From Gallionella sp. (GTDB taxonomy: Bacteria; Pseudomonadota; Gammaproteobacteria; Burkholderiales; Gallionellaceae), in NCBI GenBank assembly GCA_030645955.1, contig JAUSMR010000108.1, positions 1 through 35,847 of the forward strand: a DNA stretch of 35,847 bases. Reading direction: 5' to 3'. Each line of letters opens with the position of its first letter. Position 1 is the stretch's first letter. This document shows positions 27,892-35,843 of this stretch, one piece after another. Position numbers and translations under genes: made by a program. Below the pieces are notes generated by a model. It worked only from the letters and a program-made list of their open reading frames with translations. It did no database searches and was not told the DNA's origin.

Positions 27892-27893
27892 AT

Positions 27894-28001
27894 CAGGATC
27901 GGGGGATTGAGGATTGAGGATTGAGGATTGAGGATTGAGGATTGAGGAAAACCCGCTGCTCTGTTTTTAACTCAATCCTCGATCCTCAATCCCCGATCCT
28001 G
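27894..28001. repeat. GGATTGA tandem repeat with inverted partner
   Basis: Six exact 7-bp GGATTGA units at 27904-27945, preceded by CAGGATCGGG. Some 25 bp later the complement follows (CTCAATCCTCGATCC...CCCCGATCCTG, to 28001), so the whole folds as a hairpin. It occupies nearly the entire gap between the decarboxylase and arnD genes. Confidence 0.9.
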
Positions 28002-28004
28002 TTT

Positions 28005-29045
28005 TTAATCTACCAGCTTATGCGCTTCGCCGACCTGACCGCGGTACGCGTCAAAAATATAGCGCAACGTATCGGCCATGTTGGTGGTCGGCTTCCAGCC
28101 GAGCTCTTCGCAGGTGTTGGTGATCTTGGGCACACGGTTCTGCACATCCTGATAACCCTTGCCGTAATACGCGGCTGAGGTGGTTTCGACGATTTTCACC
28201 TTCTTGGCCGATTCTCGGTATTCGGGATATTCATGTGCCAGCTTGAGCATCATGTCGGCGAGATCGCAAATCGCGAAATTGTTGACCGGATTACCGATGT
28301 TATAAATCTTGCCTGTGGCGATACCGCCCTTGTTATCGATAATTTTCATCAGTGCGGCGATGCCGTCGTCGATATAGGTAAAGGCACGCTTCTGATGCCC
28401 GCCATCCACCAGGCTGATATTCTCGCCGCGCACAATGTGACCAAGGAATTGCGTGACCACACGCGAGCTGCCTTCCTTCGGGGTATGTATTGAATCCAGC
28501 CCGGCACCGATCCAGTTGAACGGGCGGAACAGCGTGAAATTCAATCCCTCCATGCCATAACCCCAGATCACGCGATCCATCAGCTGCTTGGAGCAGGAAT
28601 AGATCCAGCGCGGTTTGTTGATCGGGCCGCAGATCAATTCTGACTCTTCGGGATCGAACTCCTCGTCATGGCACATGCCGTACACTTCCGAAGTGGAAGG
28701 GAACACCAGGTGCTTCCCGTATTTCATAGCCGCGCGCACGATCGGCAGGTTGGCCTCGAAGTCCAGCTCGAACACTCGCAGCGGCTGCTTGACGTAGGTA
28801 GCCGGTGTGGCGATCGCCACCAGCGGCAGAATCACGTCGCACTTGCGTATGTGATATTCCATCCATTCCTTGTTGATGGTGATGTCGCCCTCGAAGAAAT
28901 GAAAGCGCGGCTGGTCGAGCAGTTCGGTGATGCGGTCAGTATTCATGTCCATGCCGTACACTTCCCAATTTGTCGTATTCAAAATACGGTTGGAAAGATG
29001 GTGGCCGATAAAACCGTTCACGCCGAGTATCAATACTTTTTTCAT
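28005..29045 (-). CDS. UDP-glucuronate decarboxylase (ArnA C-terminal half as a separate protein)
   Basis: 346 residues. Short-chain dehydrogenase fold matching the dehydrogenase half of ArnA, which converts UDP-GlcA to UDP-4-keto-arabinose with loss of CO2. NAD motif GVNGFIGHHL (8-17), catalytic Ser119-Glu120 in PSTSEVYGM, Y149-xxx-K153 in YSCSKQLMDR, RPFNWIGAGLD, and KRAFTYIDDGI with the expected Arg. In E. coli this is fused to a formyltransferase; here it is free-standing and follows the formyltransferase gene after 10 nt. Start ATG 29045 has AAGGAAA upstream. Confidence 0.9.
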   Translation of the reverse strand: MKKVLILGVNGFIGHHLSNRILNTTNWEVYGMDMNTDRITELLDQPRFHFFEGDITINKEWMEYHIRKCDVILPLVAIATPATYVKQPLRVFELDFEANLPIVRAAMKYGKHLVFPSTSEVYGMCHDEEFDPEESELICGPINKPRWIYSCSKQLMDRVIWGYGMEGLNFTLFRPFNWIGAGLDSIHTPKEGSSRVVTQFLGHIVRGENISLVDGGHQKRAFTYIDDGIAALMKIIDNKGGIATGKIYNIGNPVNNFAICDLADMMLKLAHEYPEYRESAKKVKIVETTSAAYYGKGYQDVQNRVPKITNTCEELGWKPTTNMADTLRYIFDAYRGQVGEAHKLVD

Positions 29046-29055
29046 TGCCGTTTCC

Positions 29056-29976
29056 TTAACAATTAAATTCAAATTCTTGTGTGCCAAAACGCGCCGCAAA
29101 TTCTGCCGCGTTCATTTCAACGCCGTCCAGTTCAAAGCGCACCACGCGCATCACACCTTGTCCGCAGATCGCGTAAGCCTTGTCTTCCTTGGTGTAGAAC
29201 GCAGGCTTTTCATCGGACACTGTGCATCCAGTGATTAACGTTTGCAAAATGCGCATCGGTTTGCCAAGCAACTGAGTAGTCGCACCCGGGTAAGGGGGAG
29301 CCACGGCGCGCACCAGATTGTGTATTGCCTGTGCTGACTGCGACCAGTCGATGATGCCGTCTTCCGCCTTGCGCCCGCCGAAATAGGCGCCCTTGCTCAA
29401 ATCCTGCTTCACCGCCTGCGCCTTGCCTGCCAGCAACCCGGGAAGCACGTCATTCAGCGCGATCTCCGCGGCCACCGTTACCTTCTGGAACACTTGCAGC
29501 GCGGTGTCGTCAGGCAGAATCGGCACGGCCTGCTGCGCAACGATGTCGCCGTTGTCCGGCTTCTCCGTCATGAAATGCAGCGTTGCGCCGGTTTCCGTTT
29601 CACCGTGAATTATCGCCCAATTCACCGGCACGCGGCCACGGTATTTCGGCAGCAGCGAGCCGTGCATGTTCAGCGCGCCGCTTTTCGGGATTTCCAGCAA
29701 TTCGCGCTTGAGCATCTCGCGGTAATAGAAGGAAAAGAATAAATCCGGCTGTAACGCGCGGATTTGGGCAATGACTTCCGGCGCATTCGGGTTGTCCGGC
29801 GTGATTACCGGGATGCCATGCAGCGCCGCCAGTTCCGCGACGCTATCGAACCAGATGGTTTCCTTCGGGTTGTCGCGATGCGTCACCACCAGCGCGACAT
29901 CCACTCCGTGAGCCAGCAGGACTGACAAACAGCGGCAGCCTACGTTGTGATATGCAAAAACAACGGCTCGGCTCAT
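29056..29976 (-). CDS. Formyltransferase (ArnA N-terminal half as a separate protein)
   Basis: 306 residues. Transfers formyl from N10-formyl-THF to UDP-L-Ara4N. Formyltransferase active-site residues Asn103 and His105 in NMHGSLLPKYRGR and Asp141 in KPDNGDI; the C-terminal ~100 residues form the small Fmt-like domain. ATG 29976 chosen (MSRAVVFAYHNVG is the domain's true start); the longer TTG frame adds an unrelated leader. No strong ribosome site is seen; hairpin element copy E and C/G-rich repeats occupy the upstream DNA. Confidence 0.9.
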   Translation of the reverse strand: MSRAVVFAYHNVGCRCLSVLLAHGVDVALVVTHRDNPKETIWFDSVAELAALHGIPVITPDNPNAPEVIAQIRALQPDLFFSFYYREMLKRELLEIPKSGALNMHGSLLPKYRGRVPVNWAIIHGETETGATLHFMTEKPDNGDIVAQQAVPILPDDTALQVFQKVTVAAEIALNDVLPGLLAGKAQAVKQDLSKGAYFGGRKAEDGIIDWSQSAQAIHNLVRAVAPPYPGATTQLLGKPMRILQTLITGCTVSDEKPAFYTKEDKAYAICGQGVMRVVRFELDGVEMNAAEFAARFGTQEFEFNC

Positions 29977-30010
29977 ACAGAAGGTGACCCAACCAAAGGT
30001 GAGCCGCAAA

Positions 30011-30157
30011 CCCCTCCCAACCTCCCCTTGTCATAACCAGCGACTTGGCTATCGTCTTTTGATAGCCTAGTCGAATGGCTAGGAGTTCCATCAGGGGAGG
30101 TGCCAGCCTCCCCCCTGACAAGGGGGGAGAGCTTGCGAGGGGGCAGAGGGGGGTTGC
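30011..30157. repeat. C/G-rich repeat cluster hosting copy E
   Basis: CCCCTCCCAACCTCCCCTTGTCA on the left and GGGGAGG on the right of copy E reconstruct the CCTCCCC-TTGTCA-GGGGAGG hairpin that is intact in mutL. A second hairpin, CTCCCCCC-TGACAA-GGGGGGAG, follows. Confidence 0.8.
30033..30094 (+). repeat. Nested hairpin element, copy E
   Basis: ATAACCAGCGACTTGGCTAT, CG-TCTTTT loop, GATAGCCTAGTCGAATGGC, TAGGAGTTCCATCAG. The stem GGCTATC/GATAGCC is perfect. A short direct TCA lies at both junctions with the host hairpin. Confidence 0.85.
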
Positions 30158-30159
30158 TT

Positions 30160-31107
30160 CTACTTTTCACTTTCACTGCTTTCCAGCACCGCCTCGACCA
30201 GATAGCGCGGGCGGCTGCGCACCTGCAAGTAAATGCGGCCGACATATTCGCCAAGCAGGCCGATCCCGAACAGGGCGATGCCTATCAAAAAGAACACCAG
30301 CGCGAACAGCGTGAACATTCCTTCCGCTTCGGGGCCTATTATCAGGCGGCGTATCACGAGAAACACGAAGAACAGCGCAGAGAACATCGAGACCGCCATG
30401 CCGATCATCGAGAACAACTGCAGCGGCATCACGGAAAATCCGGTCATCAAATCGAAGTTCAGGCGGATCAGGCTATGCAGCGAATATTTCGATTCGCCCA
30501 GTGCGCGTTCCTCATGCTCCACCAACACCTCGGCAGGCTTACGTGCAAAGGTATAAGCCAGCGCCGGAATGAAGGTGTTCACCTCCCTGCAACTGTTGAT
30601 CGCGTCGATGATGTGGCGGTCGTATGCGCGCAACATGCAACCCTGATCGGTCATCTTGATGCGCGTGGTGCGTTCGCGCATATTGTTCACGGCGCGAGAG
30701 GCGATATGCCGCCACCAGCTGTCGCTGCGCTGCTTGCGGATCGAACCGATGTAGTCAAAACCCTCATCCATCTTGGCGAGCAGCTTGGCTATCTCCTCCG
30801 GCGGGTTCTGCAAATCGGCATCCAGCGTCACCACACGCTGCCCGCGCGACTGCTCGAACCCCGCCATGATCGCCATATGCTGGCCGAAATTGCCGTTGAA
30901 CAGAATCACCCGCGTGACATCGGGGCGTTTCTGGAATTGCTTGCGCAGAATCGCCGCAGAACGGTCGCGGCTGCCATCGTTGATGAACACGATCTCATAC
31001 GAAATACCGAGCTTGTCCAAAGCCGGATACAGCCGGTCGAACAAGGCCTGCAAGACCTGCTCTTCGTTATAGACGGGGATGACGACGGAAAGTTGTGGTG
31101 TGTTCAT
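30160..31107 (-). CDS. arnC: Undecaprenyl-phosphate 4-deoxy-4-formamido-L-arabinose transferase
   Basis: 315 residues. GT2 glycosyltransferase that moves Ara4FN from UDP to undecaprenyl phosphate. N-terminal GT-A domain: SVVIPVYNEEQVL, FINDGSRDRS, GNFGQHMAIMAGF, TLDADLQNPPEEI (DxD-type), QGCMLRAYDRHI, GESKYSLHSLI. Two membrane helices follow (~235-260, ~270-295), with LLGEYVGRIYLQVRSRPRY at the C-terminus, all as in ArnC. ATG 31107 is chosen because it gives the family start; the frame is open into repeat P3 upstream. The ribosome site is weak. Confidence 0.93.
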   Translation of the reverse strand: MNTPQLSVVIPVYNEEQVLQALFDRLYPALDKLGISYEIVFINDGSRDRSAAILRKQFQKRPDVTRVILFNGNFGQHMAIMAGFEQSRGQRVVTLDADLQNPPEEIAKLLAKMDEGFDYIGSIRKQRSDSWWRHIASRAVNNMRERTTRIKMTDQGCMLRAYDRHIIDAINSCREVNTFIPALAYTFARKPAEVLVEHEERALGESKYSLHSLIRLNFDLMTGFSVMPLQLFSMIGMAVSMFSALFFVFLVIRRLIIGPEAEGMFTLFALVFFLIGIALFGIGLLGEYVGRIYLQVRSRPRYLVEAVLESSESEK

Positions 31108-31126
31108 AGGTTGGCATTTTACCGCA

Positions 31127-31327
31127 GGAAGTCCCGAAAAACCTACTGCGCGACTCAATTGCGGCGTTGCGCGGTACTCGCAACCTCGCCTATCCAAAGA
31201 TATGTCTCGGCTGCTGCGTTGACCAGCGACTTAGCTGGCGTCTTGTTGCCAGCTTAGTCGAATGGCCATGCAAGGCTCCGTGCGCCTTGCACTCAAGCCG
31301 CTCGTCACGGTTTTTCGAGCTTCCTTG
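31127..31327. repeat. Long hairpin repeat, family P, copy P3 hosting copy F
   Basis: Outer arms AGGAAGTCCCGAAAAACC and the complement of CGGTTTTTCGAGCTTCCT; GCGCGACTC / ..CAAGCCGCTCG inner arms; shares CTACTGCGCGA with P2. Copy F interrupts its right half. Together with 31380-31448 this fills the 376-bp gap between arnB and arnC. Confidence 0.7.
31219..31280 (+). repeat. Nested hairpin element, copy F
   Basis: TTGACCAGCGACTTAGCTGG, CGTCTTGTT loop region, GCCAGCTTAGTCGAATGGC, CATGCAAGGCTCC. The stem AGCTGGC/GCCAGCT is perfect but differs in sequence from D and E. Confidence 0.8.
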
Positions 31328-31379
31328 TGCCGCTAATTTCATTCTACAAAATCGCCGGTCGCAGGGTGCAATAAGAGCC

Positions 31380-31448
31380 GTAGGATGTGGTGAGCTTGCG
31401 AACCGCATCGTTCGCAATTGATGCGGTTCCGTCGTCACCGCATCCTAC
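31380..31448. repeat. GTAGGATG...CATCCTAC inverted repeat
   Basis: Arms GTAGGATGtGGTGA / TCACCGCATCCTAC with inner GAACCGCATC / GATGCGGTTC. It is related in plan to 26824-26959 and here is not interrupted. Confidence 0.8.
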
Positions 31449-31483
31449 GCGGGCTTTCAGTTTGGGAGGCTGCGCCATAAGTA

Positions 31484-32620
31484 TCAACGTGAATTAGACG
31501 ATACAGCCAGCACTTCAACCATCGCCGCACACGTGCGTTCGACATCTGCCTCATTCATCGCATAGAACATCGGCAACGACACGATCTGCCTGCCGACACG
31601 CTCGGCGACCGGGAACATGCCTTCCCTGAATCCCAGCGCACGGTACAGTTTGAACAGGTGGATAGGCGCGTAGTGGTAGCCGATGCCGATATTCCGGTCT
31701 TTCATTTTCGCCATGAAATCGGCGCGCTTGATGCGCTCCGGCAGCACGATCTGGAACAGGTGCCAGTTGGTGCTCTCGAAATCGGCAGGCGGCAATTGCG
31801 CGCCGGTCTGTGCTTCGAAATCCTTGCCGAGCGTGGCGAAATAATGCCGCGCCAGTTTGCGCCGCTGCGCGGTGATGGCGGGCAGTTGCGCGAACAGCCC
31901 CAGTCCGATCGCGGCGGCGATGTCGGTCATGTTGAATTTGCCGCCCAGCACGTCCACTTCGATACCGTCCCAGCCACTGCGCGTGACGCCCTGCAGCCGG
32001 TATTTTTCCGCGAGCGCGGCTTCTGCGGCGTTGTTCACCACCAGGCAGCCTCCTTCGGAGGTGGTGATGTTTTTGTTGGCCTGGAAACTGAACGAGACGA
32101 AATCACCGAACGAGCCGATCGGCTTGCCCTTCCAGGTTGAGCCGATGGCCTGCGCGGCATCTTCCACAACGCGCAGTTTGTGTTTGGCCGCAATCGCATA
32201 CAGCCTGTCCATATCGACCGGCTTGCCTGCCAGATAGACCGGGATGATCGCGCGGGTTTTCGGCGTGATGGCCGCTTCCACCTTGTCCAGGTCAATGTTG
32301 CGCGTGGCCGGGTCAATATCGGCGAACACCGGGGTCGCGCCGACTTCGAGTATCACATTGGAGGTCGCCACCCAGGAAATCGGCGTGGTGATGACTTCGT
32401 CGCCCGCGCCGATGCCCGCGATGCGCAACGCGATCTCCATCGTGCAGGTGCCGGAGTTGAAGGTAAGCACCGGACGCCCGCCGAAGTAAGCGGACAGCTG
32501 TTTCTCGAATTCCTGCACCTTGGGGCCGCTGGTAATCCAGCCGGAACGCAGCACCTCCGCCACCGATGCGATGGTCGCTTCGTCTATGGTTGGTCGAGAG
32601 AAAGGAAGAAAGTTGGCCAT
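31484..32620 (-). CDS. arnB: UDP-4-amino-4-deoxy-L-arabinose aminotransferase
   Basis: 378 residues. DegT/DnrJ/EryC1-type PLP enzyme that converts the 4-keto sugar to UDP-L-Ara4N with glutamate. FSRPTIDEATIASVAEVLRSGWITSGP at the N-terminus, FNSGTCTMEIAL, VVEDAAQAIG with Asp154, PLP Lys183 in SFQANKNITTSEGG, and GKFNMTDIAAAIGL. ATG 32620 has AAGGG upstream. Separated from the arnE/F-like gene by a 205-bp stretch containing an inverted repeat, and from arnC by 376 bp of repeats, so transcription as one unit must cross several hairpins. Confidence 0.92.
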   Translation of the reverse strand: MANFLPFSRPTIDEATIASVAEVLRSGWITSGPKVQEFEKQLSAYFGGRPVLTFNSGTCTMEIALRIAGIGAGDEVITTPISWVATSNVILEVGATPVFADIDPATRNIDLDKVEAAITPKTRAIIPVYLAGKPVDMDRLYAIAAKHKLRVVEDAAQAIGSTWKGKPIGSFGDFVSFSFQANKNITTSEGGCLVVNNAAEAALAEKYRLQGVTRSGWDGIEVDVLGGKFNMTDIAAAIGLGLFAQLPAITAQRRKLARHYFATLGKDFEAQTGAQLPPADFESTNWHLFQIVLPERIKRADFMAKMKDRNIGIGYHYAPIHLFKLYRALGFREGMFPVAERVGRQIVSLPMFYAMNEADVERTCAAMVEVLAVSSNSR

Positions 32621-32662
32621 GTGTAATGCCCTTAAAAAAATTCATAACAAATGAAATAAACC

Positions 32663-32809
32663 GTCCACGAAAGACACGAAAAGCACGAAAGAAACCGAAA
32701 ACTTTATTGCTCTGGAGCTGCAATTTCACACAAGAATTATAGGCAATATCTGATACAACGCTGCATCTGCCGGCTTATCCATTTCGTGCTTTTCGTGTCT
32801 TTCGTGGAC
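32663..32809. repeat. 147-bp element with 28-bp perfect terminal inverted repeats
   Basis: Arms begin GTCCACGAAAGACACGAAAA and continue GCACGAAA; the right arm is the exact complement. The ~91-bp interior has no coding potential. It looks like a MITE. A single arm of the same sequence occurs at 4915-4933. Confidence 0.85.
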
Positions 32810-32825
32810 AATCGTCTTTTGAAAT

Positions 32826-33197
32826 TTATGCCCGCGAAATAATGATGACACCCAGAATAATCACCCCCATGCCGGCCAGCTTGGTCGGATTGAAGGCTTC
32901 GCCGAGCAGATACCAGGCGGCTATGGCGTTCACCACGTAAGCCATGGACAGCATCGGAAAAGCAATGCTGACCGGCACACGCGACAATGCGAGTATCCAG
33001 ATGATCACGCTCAGCGCGTAACAGAACAGCGCGGCGATGATGTGCCATTCGCTTGCCAGCTTCCAGCCTATGGGCAGGACGTTCTCAACGCTGAACTCGA
33101 AATAGCCGATGCTGTTGGTGCCCGCCTTCATCAGTATCTGCGCGGCGGCGTTAAGCATCACGCCGGTGAAAATCAGACCGAAGCTGATCAGGTTCAT
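32826..33197 (-). CDS. Small EamA/SMR-type membrane protein (ArnE/ArnF-like flippase role)
   Basis: 123 residues, four membrane helices (~3-22, ~50-70, ~76-98, ~103-121) in the EamA/SMR arrangement. In enterobacteria two such proteins (ArnE, ArnF) form the heterodimer that flips Ara4N-phosphoundecaprenol to the periplasm; here only one is present, so it may act as a homodimer. Its ATG overlaps the arnT stop (ATGA), which supports the assignment by context. Family identity is solid, the flippase role is inference. Confidence 0.8.
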   Translation of the reverse strand: MNLISFGLIFTGVMLNAAAQILMKAGTNSIGYFEFSVENVLPIGWKLASEWHIIAALFCYALSVIIWILALSRVPVSIAFPMLSMAYVVNAIAAWYLLGEAFNPTKLAGMGVIILGVIIISRA

Positions 33198-34870
33198 GGT
33201 TTGCTCACCACAATGTGTTGGGTATCTTCATAAATTATTTTCATCTCCATGCCCTGCTGTTTGAGCAGCGGATAAACATCCAGAGGCATGATTGCCAGCG
33301 CCTCCGCTTGTGCCTGCCAGACCTTCGCAAAACTGGCGATGTCCGGCACCGCCAGGTGCGGCTCCTGCATGATACCGAATCCCATCTCGTCCTGATACTG
33401 CACCAGGGTAAAGGTGCGCTTCAAATAGAATGGCAACGTCTGCTCATAGGTAAGCACTGAGTAGAACGGCATGCCCTCCTTGGCGTATGGGCGTATTGCT
33501 TCGGCTATGGGATAACCGGAGCGTTCCTTCGCAAGCGCGTTGTAGCCGGACGTGCCGAGCTGCACGGCGAGCAACGAAGTTAGCGCCAGCACCAACACCG
33601 CAACCGGCTTGCGGTCTTTGACCGAATTCGGGCGGCGCAGCAATATCAGCGCGGCGGCCACGCCCAGCGACCAGAGCAGCATCGCCGCTATCAGCCAGTG
33701 CGCGTATTCGCCATACATCTGCTCCCGCACCGGCGTTTCTGCCAGCTTGGCGGTAAAGGGCGCCAGCCCCAGTCCCAGCAGCATCAGCGGCAACATCGGC
33801 GCAACCAGCCAGAACAATCTGCGCGCGCTCATTCCGGCGACCTGCCTGCCCATCAGCAACGCCAGCGCCGGAAACATCGGCAGCAGATAGGACGGCAGTT
33901 TGGAGCCGGACATCGAAAAGAACACGTAAACGAACACTACCCATACCAGCAGGAACCGCTCGGCATTAAAAACCTTGGCAACCGGCTTGCTGTCTCGGCC
34001 CGCCTTCGCGCCAAGGACCGGGCGCAACAGCGTATCCAGCATCAGCACGGACCACGGCAACATGCCGCCGAGCAGAACCGGGATGAAGTAATGCCAGGGC
34101 TGATAGCGCCCGTGCTCGGTGGTGGTGAACCGCGTGTAATGCTCGTAGATGAAGAACTTGTCGAAAAATTCCGGATTGGCTTTCATCACCAGATAGAACC
34201 ATGGAGCGGTGACCAGCATGAATACCGCCAGGCCGGACAACCAGTGCATGCGTTTGAGCAGGGAAAAATCGCGCTGCACGACCATGTAAACGAACAGCGC
34301 CGCCCCCGGCAACACCATGCCCATCAGGCCTTTGCTCAATACCGCCAGGCCCATTCCGGCCCAGGCCAGCAACATCCAGTTGCGCTGTTTTTTGCTATCC
34401 GTCTGCGTCTGTGCCAGCAACAAAGCCAGTATGCCCAGCGTGATAAAAAACGTCACGCCCATATCCAGCGTGTTGATGTGGCTCATGCCAATATACAGAA
34501 AGCTGCTGCCCAGCAACATCGCGGCATAGCCCGCCGCCTCGCGCCCGAACAGGCGCAGTCCGGCGAACCACACCAGCAACAGCCCGGCGAATCCGGTCAG
34601 CGCAGTCCACAGACGCGAAGCCCATTGATGTTCGCCAAACACCGTATAGGCAGTGGCCGTCGCCCAGTATTGCAGCGGCGGCTTCTCGAAATACTTGAGG
34701 CCGTTCAGGTGCGGGGTCACCCAGTCTCCGGTCGCCACCATCTCGCGCGGAATCTCGGCATAACGTCCTTCATCAGGCTTGATCAGCTTGCGGTATTCGA
34801 GATTGCCAAACCAGATCACCGCGACCGCAATCACCAGCCACCAGATGCGCTTGGTTGAAATATGATCCAT
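33194..34870 (-). CDS. arnT: Undecaprenyl phosphate-Ara4N:lipid A transferase, ArnT family (GT83)
   Basis: 558 residues. Inner-membrane GT-C enzyme with ~12-13 helices that transfers L-Ara4N to lipid A phosphates on the periplasmic face. First periplasmic loop carries the family hallmark KPDEGRYAEIPREMVATGDW, then HLNGLKYFEKPPLQYW; FIYEHYTRFTTTEHGR lies in the middle loop. The C-terminal soluble part (~430-558) ends DTQHIVVSKP. It starts 8 nt after tyrA and overlaps the flippase-like gene. Related GT83 enzymes can use other sugars, but the complete arn set nearby makes L-Ara4N the best reading. Confidence 0.9.
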   Translation of the reverse strand: MDHISTKRIWWLVIAVAVIWFGNLEYRKLIKPDEGRYAEIPREMVATGDWVTPHLNGLKYFEKPPLQYWATATAYTVFGEHQWASRLWTALTGFAGLLLVWFAGLRLFGREAAGYAAMLLGSSFLYIGMSHINTLDMGVTFFITLGILALLLAQTQTDSKKQRNWMLLAWAGMGLAVLSKGLMGMVLPGAALFVYMVVQRDFSLLKRMHWLSGLAVFMLVTAPWFYLVMKANPEFFDKFFIYEHYTRFTTTEHGRYQPWHYFIPVLLGGMLPWSVLMLDTLLRPVLGAKAGRDSKPVAKVFNAERFLLVWVVFVYVFFSMSGSKLPSYLLPMFPALALLMGRQVAGMSARRLFWLVAPMLPLMLLGLGLAPFTAKLAETPVREQMYGEYAHWLIAAMLLWSLGVAAALILLRRPNSVKDRKPVAVLVLALTSLLAVQLGTSGYNALAKERSGYPIAEAIRPYAKEGMPFYSVLTYEQTLPFYLKRTFTLVQYQDEMGFGIMQEPHLAVPDIASFAKVWQAQAEALAIMPLDVYPLLKQQGMEMKIIYEDTQHIVVSKP

Positions 34871-34878
34871 CGTTACTT

Positions 34879-35751
34879 TTATTTTTCCGACCAGCCGGCA
34901 CGCAATTCGCGCGCGGTGCGGAATGTCTGTTCAAGTTGCTCCGCGTCGCCCGCCGCAAGTGCCGCACTCATTTGGGTCAGCTCTGCGATATAGATTTGCA
35001 ATTCATGCAGCAACGCCTCGCGATTCGCCAGACAGATGTCGCGCCACATTTCCGGCGAACTGGCCGCAATGCGGGTGAAATCGCGAAAGCCGCTGGCGGC
35101 GAAAGACAGCAGCAAATCGCGGTTGTCGCGTTGCGCCAGGTCATGCACCAGTGCGAACGACAGCAGATGCGGCAGGTGGCTCACCGCAGCGAACACTGCA
35201 TCGTGCTGTTGCGCAGTCAGTTCGCTCACCACTGCACCGCAAAGCTCCCATGCACGGCGCACGCGCGTTACTGCATCTTTCGAATTCTCCGGCAGCGGAG
35301 TCAGCACCACTTTCCTGCCTTGATACAGATCGGCTAGCGCCGCGCCCGCGCCGCTTTTCTCCGCACCCGCGATGGGATGGGCAGGAATGAACTGCGCAAT
35401 CTTGTCGCGCAAATTCGCTCGGGCCGCAGCCACCACATCGCTCTTGGTGCTGCCGCCATCGGTGACCAGCGTGTGTGCGCCGAGGTGCGGCGCGATGCGC
35501 GCCATCAGTTCAGCCATCTGCCCGACCGGTGTGGCCAACAACACCAGATCGGCATCGCCGACTTCGGCAGCCACATCCTGCCCGACGCGGTCGATGATGC
35601 CGAGTTGCCGGGCCTGTTGCAGCGTTGTCTCGCTACGCCCGAAGCCGACCACCTCGCCGACGGCCTTCGCCTTGCGCAGCGCCAGCGCAAACGAGCCGCC
35701 GATCAGGCCGGTACCGAAGATAACGATTTTATTGAATTGTGGGTTGGGCAT
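34879..35751 (-). CDS. tyrA: Prephenate dehydrogenase
   Basis: 290 residues. Oxidatively decarboxylates prephenate (or arogenate) in tyrosine synthesis. Rossmann motif GTGLIGGS at 13-20, DGGSTKSDV at ~98-106, HPIAGAEKSG at 125-134 and SHLPHLLSFAL in the helical dimer domain. No chorismate mutase domain is fused. AAGGGAC precedes ATG 35751. In many betaproteobacteria tyrA is followed by aroA; here arnT follows after only 8 nt, so the arn genes appear to be read from the tyrA transcript. Confidence 0.95.
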   Translation of the reverse strand: MPNPQFNKIVIFGTGLIGGSFALALRKAKAVGEVVGFGRSETTLQQARQLGIIDRVGQDVAAEVGDADLVLLATPVGQMAELMARIAPHLGAHTLVTDGGSTKSDVVAAARANLRDKIAQFIPAHPIAGAEKSGAGAALADLYQGRKVVLTPLPENSKDAVTRVRRAWELCGAVVSELTAQQHDAVFAAVSHLPHLLSFALVHDLAQRDNRDLLLSFAASGFRDFTRIAASSPEMWRDICLANREALLHELQIYIAELTQMSAALAAGDAEQLEQTFRTARELRAGWSEK

Positions 35752-35772
35752 AAGCAGTCCCTTTGTTGGCTT

Positions 35773-35843
35773 CTACCCCCATCCCAACCTTCCCCCTGCA
35801 AGGGGGAAGGAGTTTGATTCCCTCCCCCTTGCAGGGGGAGGGC
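35773..35843. repeat. C/G-rich hairpin repeats upstream of tyrA
   Basis: CCTTCCCCCTGCAAGGGGGAAGG and CCTCCCCCTTGCAGGGGGAGG, the same family as 24250-24340, with the same TTCTACCCCCATCCCAACC lead-in. Positioned in the tyrA leader. Confidence 0.8.

Noticed and set aside
27904..27945. CRISPR array
   Set aside because: The units are 7-bp head-to-tail repeats without spacers and there are no cas genes.
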